From contig JAAYUY010000163.1 in assembly GCA_012517435.1 (NCBI GenBank), positions 1-56,600 of the forward strand: DNA of 56,600 nucleotides, read 5' to 3'. Below, in pieces: positions 1-8,856 of the stretch. The notes beneath the pieces are model-generated. The model made no database searches. It was given only the letters and a program-made list of their open reading frames with translations, and was not told the DNA's origin. Position 1 is the stretch's first letter; each line of letters starts with the position of its first letter. Source of the stretch: Sphingobacteriales bacterium (GTDB lineage Bacteria; Bacteroidota; Bacteroidia; CAILMK01; JAAYUY01). Both the position numbers and the translations under genes were made by a program.

Positions 1-2
1 CT

Positions 3-2186
3 ATGGAAAATGTTGACTTACAAAAGGAGAATATCCAACTCAGGAATACCTACCGGACTTTATTGCGTGCTGCCCGACCCTATGTCAGCAATGCTGAAAA
101 AAAGATTATCCGTAAAGCATTCAACTTCGCTTTGAATGCACATAGAGGAATGAGACGAAAATCAGGAGAATTATATATATTTCACCCGCTTTCTGTCGCC
201 ATCATTGCGACCAGAGAAATCGGACTGGGCTGTACTTCCATTGTGTGCTGTTTGCTGCATGATGTAGTTGAAGATACAGACGTAACCTTAGAGGAAATAG
301 AAGGCATTTTTGGGCCTAAGGTGGCTAAAATTATTTCCGGCCTGACTAAAATCAGTGATTTTATCGGACATACTCCTTCCATGCAGGCTGAGAATTTTAA
401 AAAAATATTACTGACCATGTCGGAAGACCTCAGGGTTATTTTAATCAAGATAGCCGACAGGTTGCACAACATGCGGACACTGGATGCTGTCCCAAAACAA
501 ACCCAGCTTAAAATATCCTCTGAAACGCTTGAACTTTTTGCTCCCTTAGCTCACCGTCTTGGACTTTTTGCTATTAAAAGCGAGCTGGAAGACCTGGCAT
601 TTAAATATACTGAGCCTCAGTTGTATCAGGAAATTGACGCCAAAATAAGTGCTTATAGTGCACAAATGAACAGGTTTGTTAAAACCTTCATGAAACCAGT
701 GCAAAAAATTCTTGACCAGCAAAATTTCAAATATGAATACAAGGCAAGGTTTAAATCCAGATACAGCATTTACAAAAAGATGCAGACGCGAAACATAGAT
801 TTCAGTCAAATCTATGACTTATTTGCCATCAGAATCATTATTGATAACTCTGTTGATGAAAAAACAGATTGCTGGAGGGTTTATTCAATCATCACAGATT
901 TTTATAAGCCTAACTCTGACAGAATGAGAGATTGGCTTTCAACACCAAAATTAAATGGTTACGAGGCCTTGCATATTACCGTCATGGGTCCGACCGGCAG
1001 ATGGGTTGAAATTCAGATACGTTCCCGCAGGATGGATGATATTGCAGAAAAAGGTTTTGCTGCACATTGGAAATACAAGGAAAATGCAAACATGCAGGAT
1101 TCCACTCTGGATGAATGGATCAAACAGGTTAGTGAAATTTTGTTAAACCAGGATGGTTCTGCTATTGAGTTTTTCGACCAGTTTAAGTTAAATCTTTTTT
1201 CCGGAGAGGTTTATGTTTTTACTCCCAAAGGGGAAATGAAAGTATTGCCATCTCAATCAACAGTGCTCGATTTCGCATTTTATATCCACTCAGATATTGG
1301 CTTGCATTGCATAGGGGCAAAGGTCAATTCAAGGTTGGTATCGCTAAACTATCCACTCAATAATGGCGATCAGGTAGAAATATTGACTTCCAGCAAACCT
1401 CAGGTTAAGCATGAATGGTTAAATTTTGTCAAAACAGCAAAGGCTATTTCGAAAATCAAACAGGCATTAAAAGAAGAAAGAAAAGAGTTTGCTGCAAAAG
1501 GTGAGGCAATCTTACACAAAAAACTTCAGTTGGAAAATCTCGAAAATGAAAAAAGCATCGAGCTCCTCACCGACTATTTTAATCTTGGATCTGATGAAGA
1601 ACTTTATTACTTTATAGGTACCAATAAAATTGACCATTCCGATTTGCACAATGCCTTCAGGGCATTAAGTTTTGTGGAGAAAAAGGAAAACAAAAATCAG
1701 GTTAATAAAAATCAGGAAATTATCATTCTTGATGATCAGGTGGATGTACCTTATAAGTTTGCCAGTTGTTGCAACCCGATACCCGGAGACAAAATCTTTG
1801 GATTTTTAACTGTTGGTGAAGGAATTATTATACACCGTACCAATTGTCCGGCAGGTATTAAGTTAATGGCAAATTATGGCTTTCGAATAGTCAATGTGGA
1901 TTGGCCTGAGAAAAGATCTATCAATACGGAATATTTTTCTGTTGGTATTTTTTTCAGAGGCATTGATAATATAGGAATGCTGAGTAAAATATCCGATATT
2001 ATTTCCCGTCAGTTTGAAATCAATATGAAATCCATATCTGTCAATTCAAATGCGGGAGCATTTGAAGGCAGAATTGTCGTCAATATTTATGACACCAAAC
2101 ACCTCGATGCATTAATTGATAAGCTCAAAAGTATTGAAGGAATGGAATCAGTAAAACGATTCCATGTGGAAGATGCAGCAAAGTAA
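3..2186 (+). CDS. relA: Bifunctional (p)ppGpp synthetase/hydrolase, RelA/SpoT family
   Basis: This is a long Rel-type stringent-response enzyme that makes and degrades (p)ppGpp in the cytoplasm. The N-terminal HD hydrolase domain (about residues 35-190) keeps the HDVVEDT motif at H86-D87 and DRLHNMRTL, so hydrolase activity is expected. The synthetase domain (about 235-350) shows SRYSIYKKM, NGYEALHITV and VEIQIRS. A TGS domain follows (about 400-465), then the Cys-containing region with SCCNPIPGD (about 590) and a C-terminal ACT domain. The length of 727 residues is normal for a full-length Rel. The ATG lies two bases inside the window, so an upstream start cannot be excluded. It is followed by fur and purA on the same strand. 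Confidence 0.96.
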   Translation: MENVDLQKENIQLRNTYRTLLRAARPYVSNAEKKIIRKAFNFALNAHRGMRRKSGELYIFHPLSVAIIATREIGLGCTSIVCCLLHDVVEDTDVTLEEIEGIFGPKVAKIISGLTKISDFIGHTPSMQAENFKKILLTMSEDLRVILIKIADRLHNMRTLDAVPKQTQLKISSETLELFAPLAHRLGLFAIKSELEDLAFKYTEPQLYQEIDAKISAYSAQMNRFVKTFMKPVQKILDQQNFKYEYKARFKSRYSIYKKMQTRNIDFSQIYDLFAIRIIIDNSVDEKTDCWRVYSIITDFYKPNSDRMRDWLSTPKLNGYEALHITVMGPTGRWVEIQIRSRRMDDIAEKGFAAHWKYKENANMQDSTLDEWIKQVSEILLNQDGSAIEFFDQFKLNLFSGEVYVFTPKGEMKVLPSQSTVLDFAFYIHSDIGLHCIGAKVNSRLVSLNYPLNNGDQVEILTSSKPQVKHEWLNFVKTAKAISKIKQALKEERKEFAAKGEAILHKKLQLENLENEKSIELLTDYFNLGSDEELYYFIGTNKIDHSDLHNAFRALSFVEKKENKNQVNKNQEIIILDDQVDVPYKFASCCNPIPGDKIFGFLTVGEGIIIHRTNCPAGIKLMANYGFRIVNVDWPEKRSINTEYFSVGIFFRGIDNIGMLSKISDIISRQFEINMKSISVNSNAGAFEGRIVVNIYDTKHLDALIDKLKSIEGMESVKRFHVEDAAK

Positions 2187-2220
2187 TTAAATTAATTTTA
2201 ATCAGAATAATTCTTTTAAT

Positions 2221-2228
2221 TAACTTTG
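2221..2228 (+). promoter_or_regulatory. Putative -7 element (TAACTTTG) of the fur-purA unit
   Basis: TAACTTTG matches the Bacteroidota -7 consensus TAnnTTTG exactly and lies 19 bp before the fur ATG, so a start site near 2235 would give a short leader. No clear TTTG -33 element is visible at the expected spacing, which lowers confidence. Confidence 0.5.
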
Positions 2229-2247
2229 AACCTTCAAAATTTAGTAA

Positions 2248-2694
2248 ATGAAAAAATCTAAAAAAGACATCTACAGCGAAGTAAGGGAGATATTTACAAA
2301 TTACCTTGCTGCTAAAAATTATCGTAAAACTCAGGGTCGATATGATATTTTGTATGAAATTTATTCATTTAACGAGCATTTTGAAGTTGAAACTCTTTAC
2401 ATTTCATTAAAAAACAAGAATTATCATATCAGCAGGGCAACCATCTACAATACCGTAGATTTATTGCTTGAATGTGGCCTGATAGTCAAACATAGCTTTG
2501 GAAAAAAAGCCGGCACCTATGAAAAAGCTTATGGCCATCATCAGCATGATCATTTAATAAATATTGAGAATCAGGATGTCATTGAGTTTCACGATGACCG
2601 TATTAACGAACTTGTTGAAGATATTGCCCGCCAGTATAATTTCTCGGTTTCGCACTATGCTTTCACTATTTATGGAAAGCCACAAGAAAAGTAG
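2248..2694 (+). CDS. Fur-family transcriptional regulator
   Basis: This 148-residue protein has the Fur fold: an N-terminal winged helix (about residues 20-85, including SRATIYNTVDLLLECGLI) and a C-terminal metal-binding and dimerisation region starting with GHHQHDH (about 93). It should bind DNA in response to a metal ion or oxidative signal. The paired C-terminal CxxC motifs of classical Fur/PerR/Zur are absent and only one cysteine is visible, so it lacks the usual structural zinc site. Which metal it senses cannot be assigned. It sits between relA and purA on the same strand and has its own good -7 element, so it is probably co-transcribed with purA. Confidence 0.88.
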   Translation: MKKSKKDIYSEVREIFTNYLAAKNYRKTQGRYDILYEIYSFNEHFEVETLYISLKNKNYHISRATIYNTVDLLLECGLIVKHSFGKKAGTYEKAYGHHQHDHLINIENQDVIEFHDDRINELVEDIARQYNFSVSHYAFTIYGKPQEK

Positions 2695-2731
2695 GTAATT
2701 TATAATACATTGAAAATCTTTTATTTATTTT

Positions 2732-3994
2732 ATGCCTGTTGATGTTTTGTTAGGTCTGCAATGGGGAGATGAGGGTAAAGGAAAAATCATTGATACATTA
2801 AGTCCCCGGTATGAAATTGTTGCCCGGTTTCAGGGAGGCCCTAATGCCGGACACACCTTATTAATAAATGGTAAAAAATTTATTTTTCATACGCTTCCTT
2901 CAGGAGTGATTCATACCCATACTAAAAATATTTTAGGTACAGGCATGGTTATCGATCCTGTTACGGTGAGAAAAGAAATAGAAATGGTTGAAAATGAGGG
3001 GATTAATGTTAAAAACAGCATTTTAATTTCTGAAAAGGCTCACTTAATACTTCCTTCTCATAAATACCTGGATGCATTTTTTGAAAAAAAGATGGGTGAA
3101 AATAAGATCGGTTCTACCCTGAAGGGAATAGGCCCGGCTTATCAGGACAAAATTTCAAGAGTAGGCTTACGGATGGGACATGTCAAATCCAATCATTTTC
3201 ATGAACTCTATCAAATTCTTAAACAACGACATTTTGCATTGCTTGACGATGCAGGTAAAGACTTGTCGGAGAGTGAAGAGGGAAAATGGTCAGAAGCCAT
3301 TGAATTTCTTAAAAATTATCCTATAGTCAATACGGAGAATTACTTAAATGAATCATTAAAAGACAATAGAAAAGTTCTGGCAGAGGGAGCACAAGGCACT
3401 TTGCTTGACATTGATTATGGCACCTATCCGTATGTAACTTCTTCCTCAACAATTGCGGCAGGAGCCTGCACCGGATTGGGGATTAGCCCAAAATACGTTA
3501 ATGAGGTTCTCGGTGTCTTTAAAGCATACACCACACGTGTGGGTGAGGGACCTTTTCCAACTGAACAGGTAAATGAAATTGGTGAATTTTTAACTGAAAA
3601 GGGATGTGAATACGGCTCTACTACCGGAAGAAAACGCAGATGTGGATGGCTTGACCTTGTTGCGCTTAAATACGCCATTATGATAAATGGTGTAACTTCC
3701 CTTATAATTACAAAATCCGATGTTCTTTCTTTCCTGGATGAAATAAAGGTTTGTTCGCAATATTCAGACGACAGCATGAAGCGTGTTGAATTTTCAGAGC
3801 TTTATTTCGGTGGAAATATTCATCCTGAATATCAAACGTTTAAAAGCTGGAAAACCGATATTTCACAGATAAAAGAATATGATGAGTTGCCTTCAGCATT
3901 TAAACATTATCTGAAATATATTGAAAATGAAACAAGGCTGAAAATCAGGTTGATTTCAACCGGGCCCGACAGAAATCAAATGATTCAGCGATAA
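2732..3994 (+). CDS. purA: Adenylosuccinate synthetase
   Basis: PurA catalyses the GTP-dependent condensation of IMP and aspartate to adenylosuccinate, the first committed step to AMP. The N-terminal phosphate loop WGDEGKGK (about residues 11-18) is present. So are the GGPNAGHT segment with the conserved histidine, GSTLKGIGPAYQDK, EGAQGTLLDIDYGTYPYVTSS and the GTP-binding STTGRKRRCGW region. The length of 420 residues is typical. It lies 37 bp after fur with no separate promoter visible, so the two probably share a transcript, which ends at the strong hairpin directly after the stop codon. Confidence 0.97.
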   Translation: MPVDVLLGLQWGDEGKGKIIDTLSPRYEIVARFQGGPNAGHTLLINGKKFIFHTLPSGVIHTHTKNILGTGMVIDPVTVRKEIEMVENEGINVKNSILISEKAHLILPSHKYLDAFFEKKMGENKIGSTLKGIGPAYQDKISRVGLRMGHVKSNHFHELYQILKQRHFALLDDAGKDLSESEEGKWSEAIEFLKNYPIVNTENYLNESLKDNRKVLAEGAQGTLLDIDYGTYPYVTSSSTIAAGACTGLGISPKYVNEVLGVFKAYTTRVGEGPFPTEQVNEIGEFLTEKGCEYGSTTGRKRRCGWLDLVALKYAIMINGVTSLIITKSDVLSFLDEIKVCSQYSDDSMKRVEFSELYFGGNIHPEYQTFKSWKTDISQIKEYDELPSAFKHYLKYIENETRLKIRLISTGPDRNQMIQR

Positions 3995-4025
3995 AAAAAA
4001 GGGGACAAAAATGTCCCCTTTTTAA
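3994..4025. terminator. Bidirectional intrinsic terminator between purA and gldN
   Basis: GGGGACA (4001-4007), an AAAA loop, and TGTCCCC (4012-4018) form a perfect stem flanked by an A-run and a T-run, so it reads as a rho-independent terminator on both strands. It separates the convergent purA and gldN genes. Confidence 0.9.
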
Positions 4026-4044
4026 TTTATTTCAAACATCATGA

Positions 4045-4905
4045 TTACCATTCCCAAAGGTCATGTTCCCAATTGAAAAGTTTTTCCTTGATTTTTTCTG
4101 ATTCCAGAAAAGCATCCAGCGTACTTGATTTAAACTCTTCAAACTGTGTAATGGCATAGTCGAATGCATTTGATTCTTTGGTAATGTAACTTGTAAACAT
4201 TCTGTGTTCGAACCAGTCGAGGTAATTCATCCTCATGGCATCATTGTGTCTGTTAAATATTTCCTGACTGACAAGGATTTTCTTGAAATCTTCCCATTTT
4301 ACCCAATACATTTCCTGCTCATTCAATTCAACCCCACCTACTCTTGGTTTGTACATAGGGGCAATTGCAATAATGCGCCAGAAAAACATTGACCTTTGTT
4401 TATCAAAGATATAATCTTCCATCAGGCGGTATTTGATGATCTTTTCAGGGCGGAATGGGTTAATGACGGTGGAATCAATGTAATAGTCAGGATAATTTTC
4501 CGGGTCAGGATAAATCTGAATAACTTCTTCTTCCCCGCCTAGTTTTAAAATTTCTTCCGCTGTATAAAATGAAATTAAGGAGTCATTTTTATAAGCAGTA
4601 ATGGGTGCACTGCCATATCCCTGTGTAACTGCCTCATAAATAATACGATAGAGTGGGCTACGTGGCCATTTCATGATGACGTTCATTTTTTCACGCGAAT
4701 CAATGATTCTCTGAATTCTCCACATCATCATCACATCAGCTTCACGCAATGGTGGATAAGGAATAATGGAACGCTCCTTAATGGCTTTTTTCTCATAAGT
4801 AAAGTCACCATATTCCGTTTGAGCAGAGGCAAGTTGTATAAAGACTGTTACCACAATAACAGTTGCTACAAATTTAACCAGCCAAAAGAAATTTTTATTA
4901 ATCAT
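4045..4905 (-). CDS. gldN: Gliding motility / type IX secretion protein GldN (PorN)
   Basis: GldN is a periplasmic T9SS component that works with the outer-membrane lipoprotein GldK to form the ring around the secretion channel. The protein has an N-terminal signal peptide ending near LASAQ (about residue 28) and the family features of GldN, including YPPLREADVMMMWRIQRIID, MKWPRSPLYRII and the MFFWRIIAIAPMY segment. The length of 286 residues is normal. It is the last gene of the gldKLMN run, 9 bp after gldM, and transcription probably ends at the hairpin near 4010. Confidence 0.93.
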   Translation of the reverse strand: MINKNFFWLVKFVATVIVVTVFIQLASAQTEYGDFTYEKKAIKERSIIPYPPLREADVMMMWRIQRIIDSREKMNVIMKWPRSPLYRIIYEAVTQGYGSAPITAYKNDSLISFYTAEEILKLGGEEEVIQIYPDPENYPDYYIDSTVINPFRPEKIIKYRLMEDYIFDKQRSMFFWRIIAIAPMYKPRVGGVELNEQEMYWVKWEDFKKILVSQEIFNRHNDAMRMNYLDWFEHRMFTSYITKESNAFDYAITQFEEFKSSTLDAFLESEKIKEKLFNWEHDLWEW

Positions 4906-4914
4906 GGCAATAAT

Positions 4915-6510
4915 TTATTTAACAGTTAACACAACGGCACCGGGAATCTGTTTATTGCCTAATCCGGGTGCTTCGGCCCAGATATTAGTTACAATAAGCA
5001 TATCACCTGCACCGGGAGCGGTCATCCAGCCTTTCATTTCATTTGTCAGCTGTGCACCATTCCCATCAGCAAACTGAGCATTTCCTCTTTTGGGTTGATA
5101 AACCATTTTAAACTTGGTTACTCTGTAAGTCAGATCAAATGCAAAGTTTTCCAGTCGGGCAGCTACCATATTAATCGTACGTAATTCAGCAGCACTGATT
5201 TCCCCTCCTGATTTTGACCCCAGATAAGGAACAGGAGCAGGAACCTTTTTCAAACGAAATTCGCCAGAACCTGCATTCTTGATACCTCCTCCGGGAAGAT
5301 TTACCGTAACATTTATTTTTGCATTTTCAAGTTTAAATTGTCCTTTTGGCTCAGGAACAACAACAATAAAATCACCGGGTTTTCCAGCTACCGGAGTAAT
5401 AGATCCACCGGCAGTGGATGATATGGAAGCTTTCACATCGGTAGGCCTGAAACCAGGAACAGAAATAGAAAACGGATTTTCAAGACCCATGTAAATAACA
5501 TTCATTTTGGTGGGTGAAATAATTGCCGGTGCATTGAAAACGTCATAAGCCAATTCATAAGGATACTTGGTCTTTTCACCTGTTGATTTATTGGTTACAA
5601 CAATTTCTCCGCTGAACTTGAATGATCCCTGTGATGCAGTGCTTCCCACATAGGTGGCTTTACCATTTTTTACCTCAAGAGGTTTTCCACTCAGAAAAAT
5701 TTCAGGTTGTTGATTAGAGTCATAAGCAGCAAGTAATATTTCTGCTTCGTACTTTTCACCCACAGCAACTGCACTCTTTCCCGTAGTAACACGAACAACG
5801 GGAATAAGCGTATTGAATTTGAAGTCTAATTTTCCAATCTGACTCAGTAATTCAGTATTTATATTCTGTTGTGTTGTGCGCACATCTGATTGGATTTTGG
5901 TTAAAAGCGTTACACAGGCAATAACCGGAACCATGTGAAAACGTTCAGCTGCCCATGTTTTACCGGGAGTCATTGCTTCTTCTTTCTTGATAATTATTTT
6001 CGGTTCGAAAGTTTCCCAGTTTTTCTTGATGTTATCAACTGATTTGGCTACTTCCTCAAGTTTTTCCCGTGTTTTGCCAATTTCCTCCTGCAGTGCATCA
6101 CCTCTTTTGTTGTTTACCATAATACGGGTAACACTTTCAAGGTCTTTCATGTTTTTATATGCACTGTCGTTTTCTTTGGCATTCCACTCCATACCCCCGC
6201 TTTCTTCAATAATCAGGTGCTTTAAATTCTCGACATAGGCATAAAGTTCATCACAAGCTTTATTAACTTCAACAGCTTTTGCCTGATACAGAGCGGCTTC
6301 TTTTGTGGTTTCTTTGAGCTTTTCAAAGTTATCCATCACTGCTTTTTCCTGATTATCAATCAATGCAATGGTTTTTAACATACCATCGTTCACTGTTTTG
6401 AAAGCCAGGAGGATTTCCGCAGATACGTTGAGTGCAAGCATTGCCGTTAAAACCAGATACATCATGTTGATCATCATCTGGCGTAACGGATTGGTTTTTC
6501 CTACTGACAT
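4915..6510 (-). CDS. gldM: Gliding motility / type IX secretion motor protein GldM (PorM)
   Basis: GldM pairs with GldL to form the proton-driven inner-membrane motor of the T9SS and spans the periplasm to reach GldK/GldN. The start region shows the classic cytoplasmic SVGKTNPLRQMMINMMYLVL segment running into a single transmembrane helix (about residues 12-35). A helical N-terminal periplasmic domain follows (about 40-225), then beta-rich D2-D4 domains to the end. The length of 531 residues is typical. It lies 38 bp after gldL and 9 bp before gldN, within one operon. Confidence 0.95.
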   Translation of the reverse strand: MSVGKTNPLRQMMINMMYLVLTAMLALNVSAEILLAFKTVNDGMLKTIALIDNQEKAVMDNFEKLKETTKEAALYQAKAVEVNKACDELYAYVENLKHLIIEESGGMEWNAKENDSAYKNMKDLESVTRIMVNNKRGDALQEEIGKTREKLEEVAKSVDNIKKNWETFEPKIIIKKEEAMTPGKTWAAERFHMVPVIACVTLLTKIQSDVRTTQQNINTELLSQIGKLDFKFNTLIPVVRVTTGKSAVAVGEKYEAEILLAAYDSNQQPEIFLSGKPLEVKNGKATYVGSTASQGSFKFSGEIVVTNKSTGEKTKYPYELAYDVFNAPAIISPTKMNVIYMGLENPFSISVPGFRPTDVKASISSTAGGSITPVAGKPGDFIVVVPEPKGQFKLENAKINVTVNLPGGGIKNAGSGEFRLKKVPAPVPYLGSKSGGEISAAELRTINMVAARLENFAFDLTYRVTKFKMVYQPKRGNAQFADGNGAQLTNEMKGWMTAPGAGDMLIVTNIWAEAPGLGNKQIPGAVVLTVK

Positions 6511-6548
6511 ATTTTTAATTTTTAATCGTTACACAAAGATTTTTTCGT

Positions 6549-7370
6549 TTAACCACGGTAGGTCATTGCACTAAGCATATTCCCGTAAATATTGTTCAGT
6601 CCGGTAAGATTTTCATTCAATTTTGAAAATCCATCTTTAATCTGAACCGAAATAGAACCAACATCCGACAGGTTGGACAAAACTTCACCCAACTTATCCT
6701 GATACTGACTCATGATTTCTTTATGTTTCGATTGTTCATTCAGCTCAAGCTCATAAACGGAATTCAAAGCTGTCAGATTACTTGTTGCCAGCTTAATCTG
6801 GTCGAAATATTCTTTTGAAGAAGCTGATGCTTCGGAGAGCAATGTCATGGCTTCAGCAGCTTTTCCGTAAGATTCATTAATCTTATCCAGACTGGCTGAT
6901 GCGACCTGTAATTTACCTGCATATTCACTGGTCAACACTGCAGCATTTCCAACTTCTTTCAAGCCATCAACGGTATTGGCAAGTTTGTTCATGCCTTCAC
7001 CAAGTCGTCTTACCAGAGTGGTTTCAATTTTGGCTTCTTCCAGCATTTTTTCAATTTCTCCTGAAATTGACTTTTTAGCAGTTGATTCACCTTCTTCATG
7101 CTCATCAGTTACAGCAAGCTCAGGATAAACTTTCGTCCAGTCATATTCTTTCTGGATATCAAAAGCTGACAGGAAGAATATCAGTGCTTCTGTTGAAAGA
7201 CCCAGTGTAAGCATAATACCAGCGCCCTTCCAGTGCTGAATTTTAAACAGCGCACCTAAAATAACGACTGATGCACCCCATCCATAAAGTTTTGCCATAA
7301 ATGCTTTAAAAGCATGGCTTTGTAAAAAACTTCCTTTTTTCTTTGAAGGTTTTGATTTTGCCTTTGCCAT
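6549..7370 (-). CDS. gldL: Gliding motility / type IX secretion motor protein GldL (PorL)
   Basis: GldL is the inner-membrane partner of GldM and uses the proton gradient to power T9SS secretion and gliding. The protein has a basic N-terminus, then two closely spaced transmembrane helices (about residues 30-50 and 55-75), with GAGIMLTLGLSTEALIFFLSAFD in the second. A long, mainly helical cytoplasmic tail follows. The conserved glutamate in the second helix (TEALIFF) is the residue type expected to take part in proton flow. The length of 273 residues fits the family. It lies 41 bp after gldK in the same operon. Confidence 0.94.
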   Translation of the reverse strand: MAKAKSKPSKKKGSFLQSHAFKAFMAKLYGWGASVVILGALFKIQHWKGAGIMLTLGLSTEALIFFLSAFDIQKEYDWTKVYPELAVTDEHEEGESTAKKSISGEIEKMLEEAKIETTLVRRLGEGMNKLANTVDGLKEVGNAAVLTSEYAGKLQVASASLDKINESYGKAAEAMTLLSEASASSKEYFDQIKLATSNLTALNSVYELELNEQSKHKEIMSQYQDKLGEVLSNLSDVGSISVQIKDGFSKLNENLTGLNNIYGNMLSAMTYRG

Positions 7371-7411
7371 CTTTTTCTGAATTTTAGTTAGTTGTTTAAG
7401 AATTTAAAAAA

Positions 7412-8728
7412 TTAGTAATTAGAATTTTTATCTTTAATGGAACGACCCATATAAGTCATGACACAACGAAAACCGATGTAGGCTTTGGCTGTATCCTGAT
7501 ATTCATAGGAGCGTGTTCCATTTTGAAGCCAGTATCCGACATCTTTGAAAGAACCTCCGCGAATGGCTTTCCGTTTGATGCTTGCCCGTGATTCTTCATC
7601 TCCGACATTTCTGAAATAGTACGGATTCATATCATGAATTACACTGTTAATTCCTTCATCATAGGCATTATCACACCATTCGGCCACATTTCCTGCCATG
7701 CAATACAAACCATAGTCATTCGGAAAATAACTGGTAACCCTGACAGGATAATACCCACCATCCTCTGAATAATTACCACGAAGAGGCTTAAAGTTAGCCA
7801 GAAAACAACCTTTGCTGTTTCTCAGATAAGGACCTCCCCATGGATATGGACTGAAATCTCTGCCGCCACGGGATGCATATTCCCATTCAGCTTCGGTAGG
7901 CAGCCTGAAATCGTTTACTTTTGGCATTCCAATCGATTTGTAATAATCATTGAGATATTTTGTCCTCCAGTGGCAGAATGCTCTGGCCTGAATCCATGAA
8001 ACACCAACGACAGGATATTCGTCATAAGCAGGATGAAAGAAATATAATTGCGTAAGCGGCTCATTGAAAGCATAAGTAAAGTCTCTTATCCAGCAAAGTG
8101 TATCTGGATAAATTCTTACTTTTTCATTGCGGATAAATTTTTCCCTTGAAACAGGGGTTCCTTTACGGTTAAGTTCGTAATATTCTCTTTTGGCTGCTTC
8201 ATTTAAGTCAAACCATTGATATTCATAAATATATTTTCTGACATCAAACTCATATAAATCACCTTCAAAAACTTCATTGCCCTGATAAAACATTTCTGCA
8301 AGGTTTTCCCTGATTTCCGGTAATTCATAATCAAGTTTGGTACGCCAGTTAATGTATTCATCACCATTGGCATTTTCCATTACCCATGCATCTCCAAGGG
8401 TTTTTCGGGCAATTGAGTCACGAACCCAGTAAACAAACTGACGGTATTCGTTGTTGGTAATTTCTGTATCATCCATAAAAAATGACTGGATGGTTACCTG
8501 CATAGGCCTTGAAGTAAGCGCATAGATAATGTCTTCATCACTTTGCCCCATGTGAAATGTTCCCGTAGGTATGTTGACAGTACCATAGGGCTGGGGGTGA
8601 TTCCAGATCATTCTTCCACTAACTCCAACAAGTTGACCCTTAGTATTCCTAAGTCCACAACTCTGAAAAAGGAAAGTCAGCGAAACGAACGCAAGTGTAA
8701 TTAGCCTGAAGTCCTTTAGATATCTCAT
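7412..8728 (-). CDS. gldK: Gliding motility / type IX secretion lipoprotein GldK (PorK)
   Basis: GldK is an outer-membrane lipoprotein with a formylglycine-generating-enzyme (FGE/SUMF1) fold that forms a periplasmic ring with GldN. The N-terminus is a lipoprotein signal with lipobox LFQSC (Cys near residue 24). The FGE-like domain covers most of the rest, with IPTGTFHMGQ, FRLPTEAEWEYASRGG, YCMAGNVAEWC and AIRGGSFKDVGYW. In T9SS the domain is structural rather than enzymatic. A matching promoter lies directly upstream, so gldKLMN appears to be transcribed separately from porP as well as possibly by read-through. Confidence 0.95.
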   Translation of the reverse strand: MRYLKDFRLITLAFVSLTFLFQSCGLRNTKGQLVGVSGRMIWNHPQPYGTVNIPTGTFHMGQSDEDIIYALTSRPMQVTIQSFFMDDTEITNNEYRQFVYWVRDSIARKTLGDAWVMENANGDEYINWRTKLDYELPEIRENLAEMFYQGNEVFEGDLYEFDVRKYIYEYQWFDLNEAAKREYYELNRKGTPVSREKFIRNEKVRIYPDTLCWIRDFTYAFNEPLTQLYFFHPAYDEYPVVGVSWIQARAFCHWRTKYLNDYYKSIGMPKVNDFRLPTEAEWEYASRGGRDFSPYPWGGPYLRNSKGCFLANFKPLRGNYSEDGGYYPVRVTSYFPNDYGLYCMAGNVAEWCDNAYDEGINSVIHDMNPYYFRNVGDEESRASIKRKAIRGGSFKDVGYWLQNGTRSYEYQDTAKAYIGFRCVMTYMGRSIKDKNSNY

Positions 8729-8751
8729 GATGTTGATAATTAATCAATCGG

Positions 8752-8784
8752 CAAATTTATACTTTTTTATTTTTATCCTGCAAA
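8752..8784 (-). promoter_or_regulatory. gldKLMN promoter (-33 TTTG, -7 TAAATTTG)
   Basis: On the minus strand TTTG (8784-8781) is followed after 21 bp by TAAATTTG (8759-8752), an exact match to the Bacteroidota TAnnTTTG -7 motif with an accepted -33 spacing. The predicted start site is near 8745, some 17 nt before the gldK ATG. Confidence 0.7.
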
Positions 8785-8856
8785 TTTTTTAACGCAATTA
8801 ATTTCAAGTTATTATATCCATAAATATTTTGTCAAAATTAAAGTTGTCATTTTAGC

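Noticed and set aside
3424-3777. 117-codon frame opposite purA
   Set aside because: It lies fully within purA, which is a clear enzyme; no start signal or recognisable motif.
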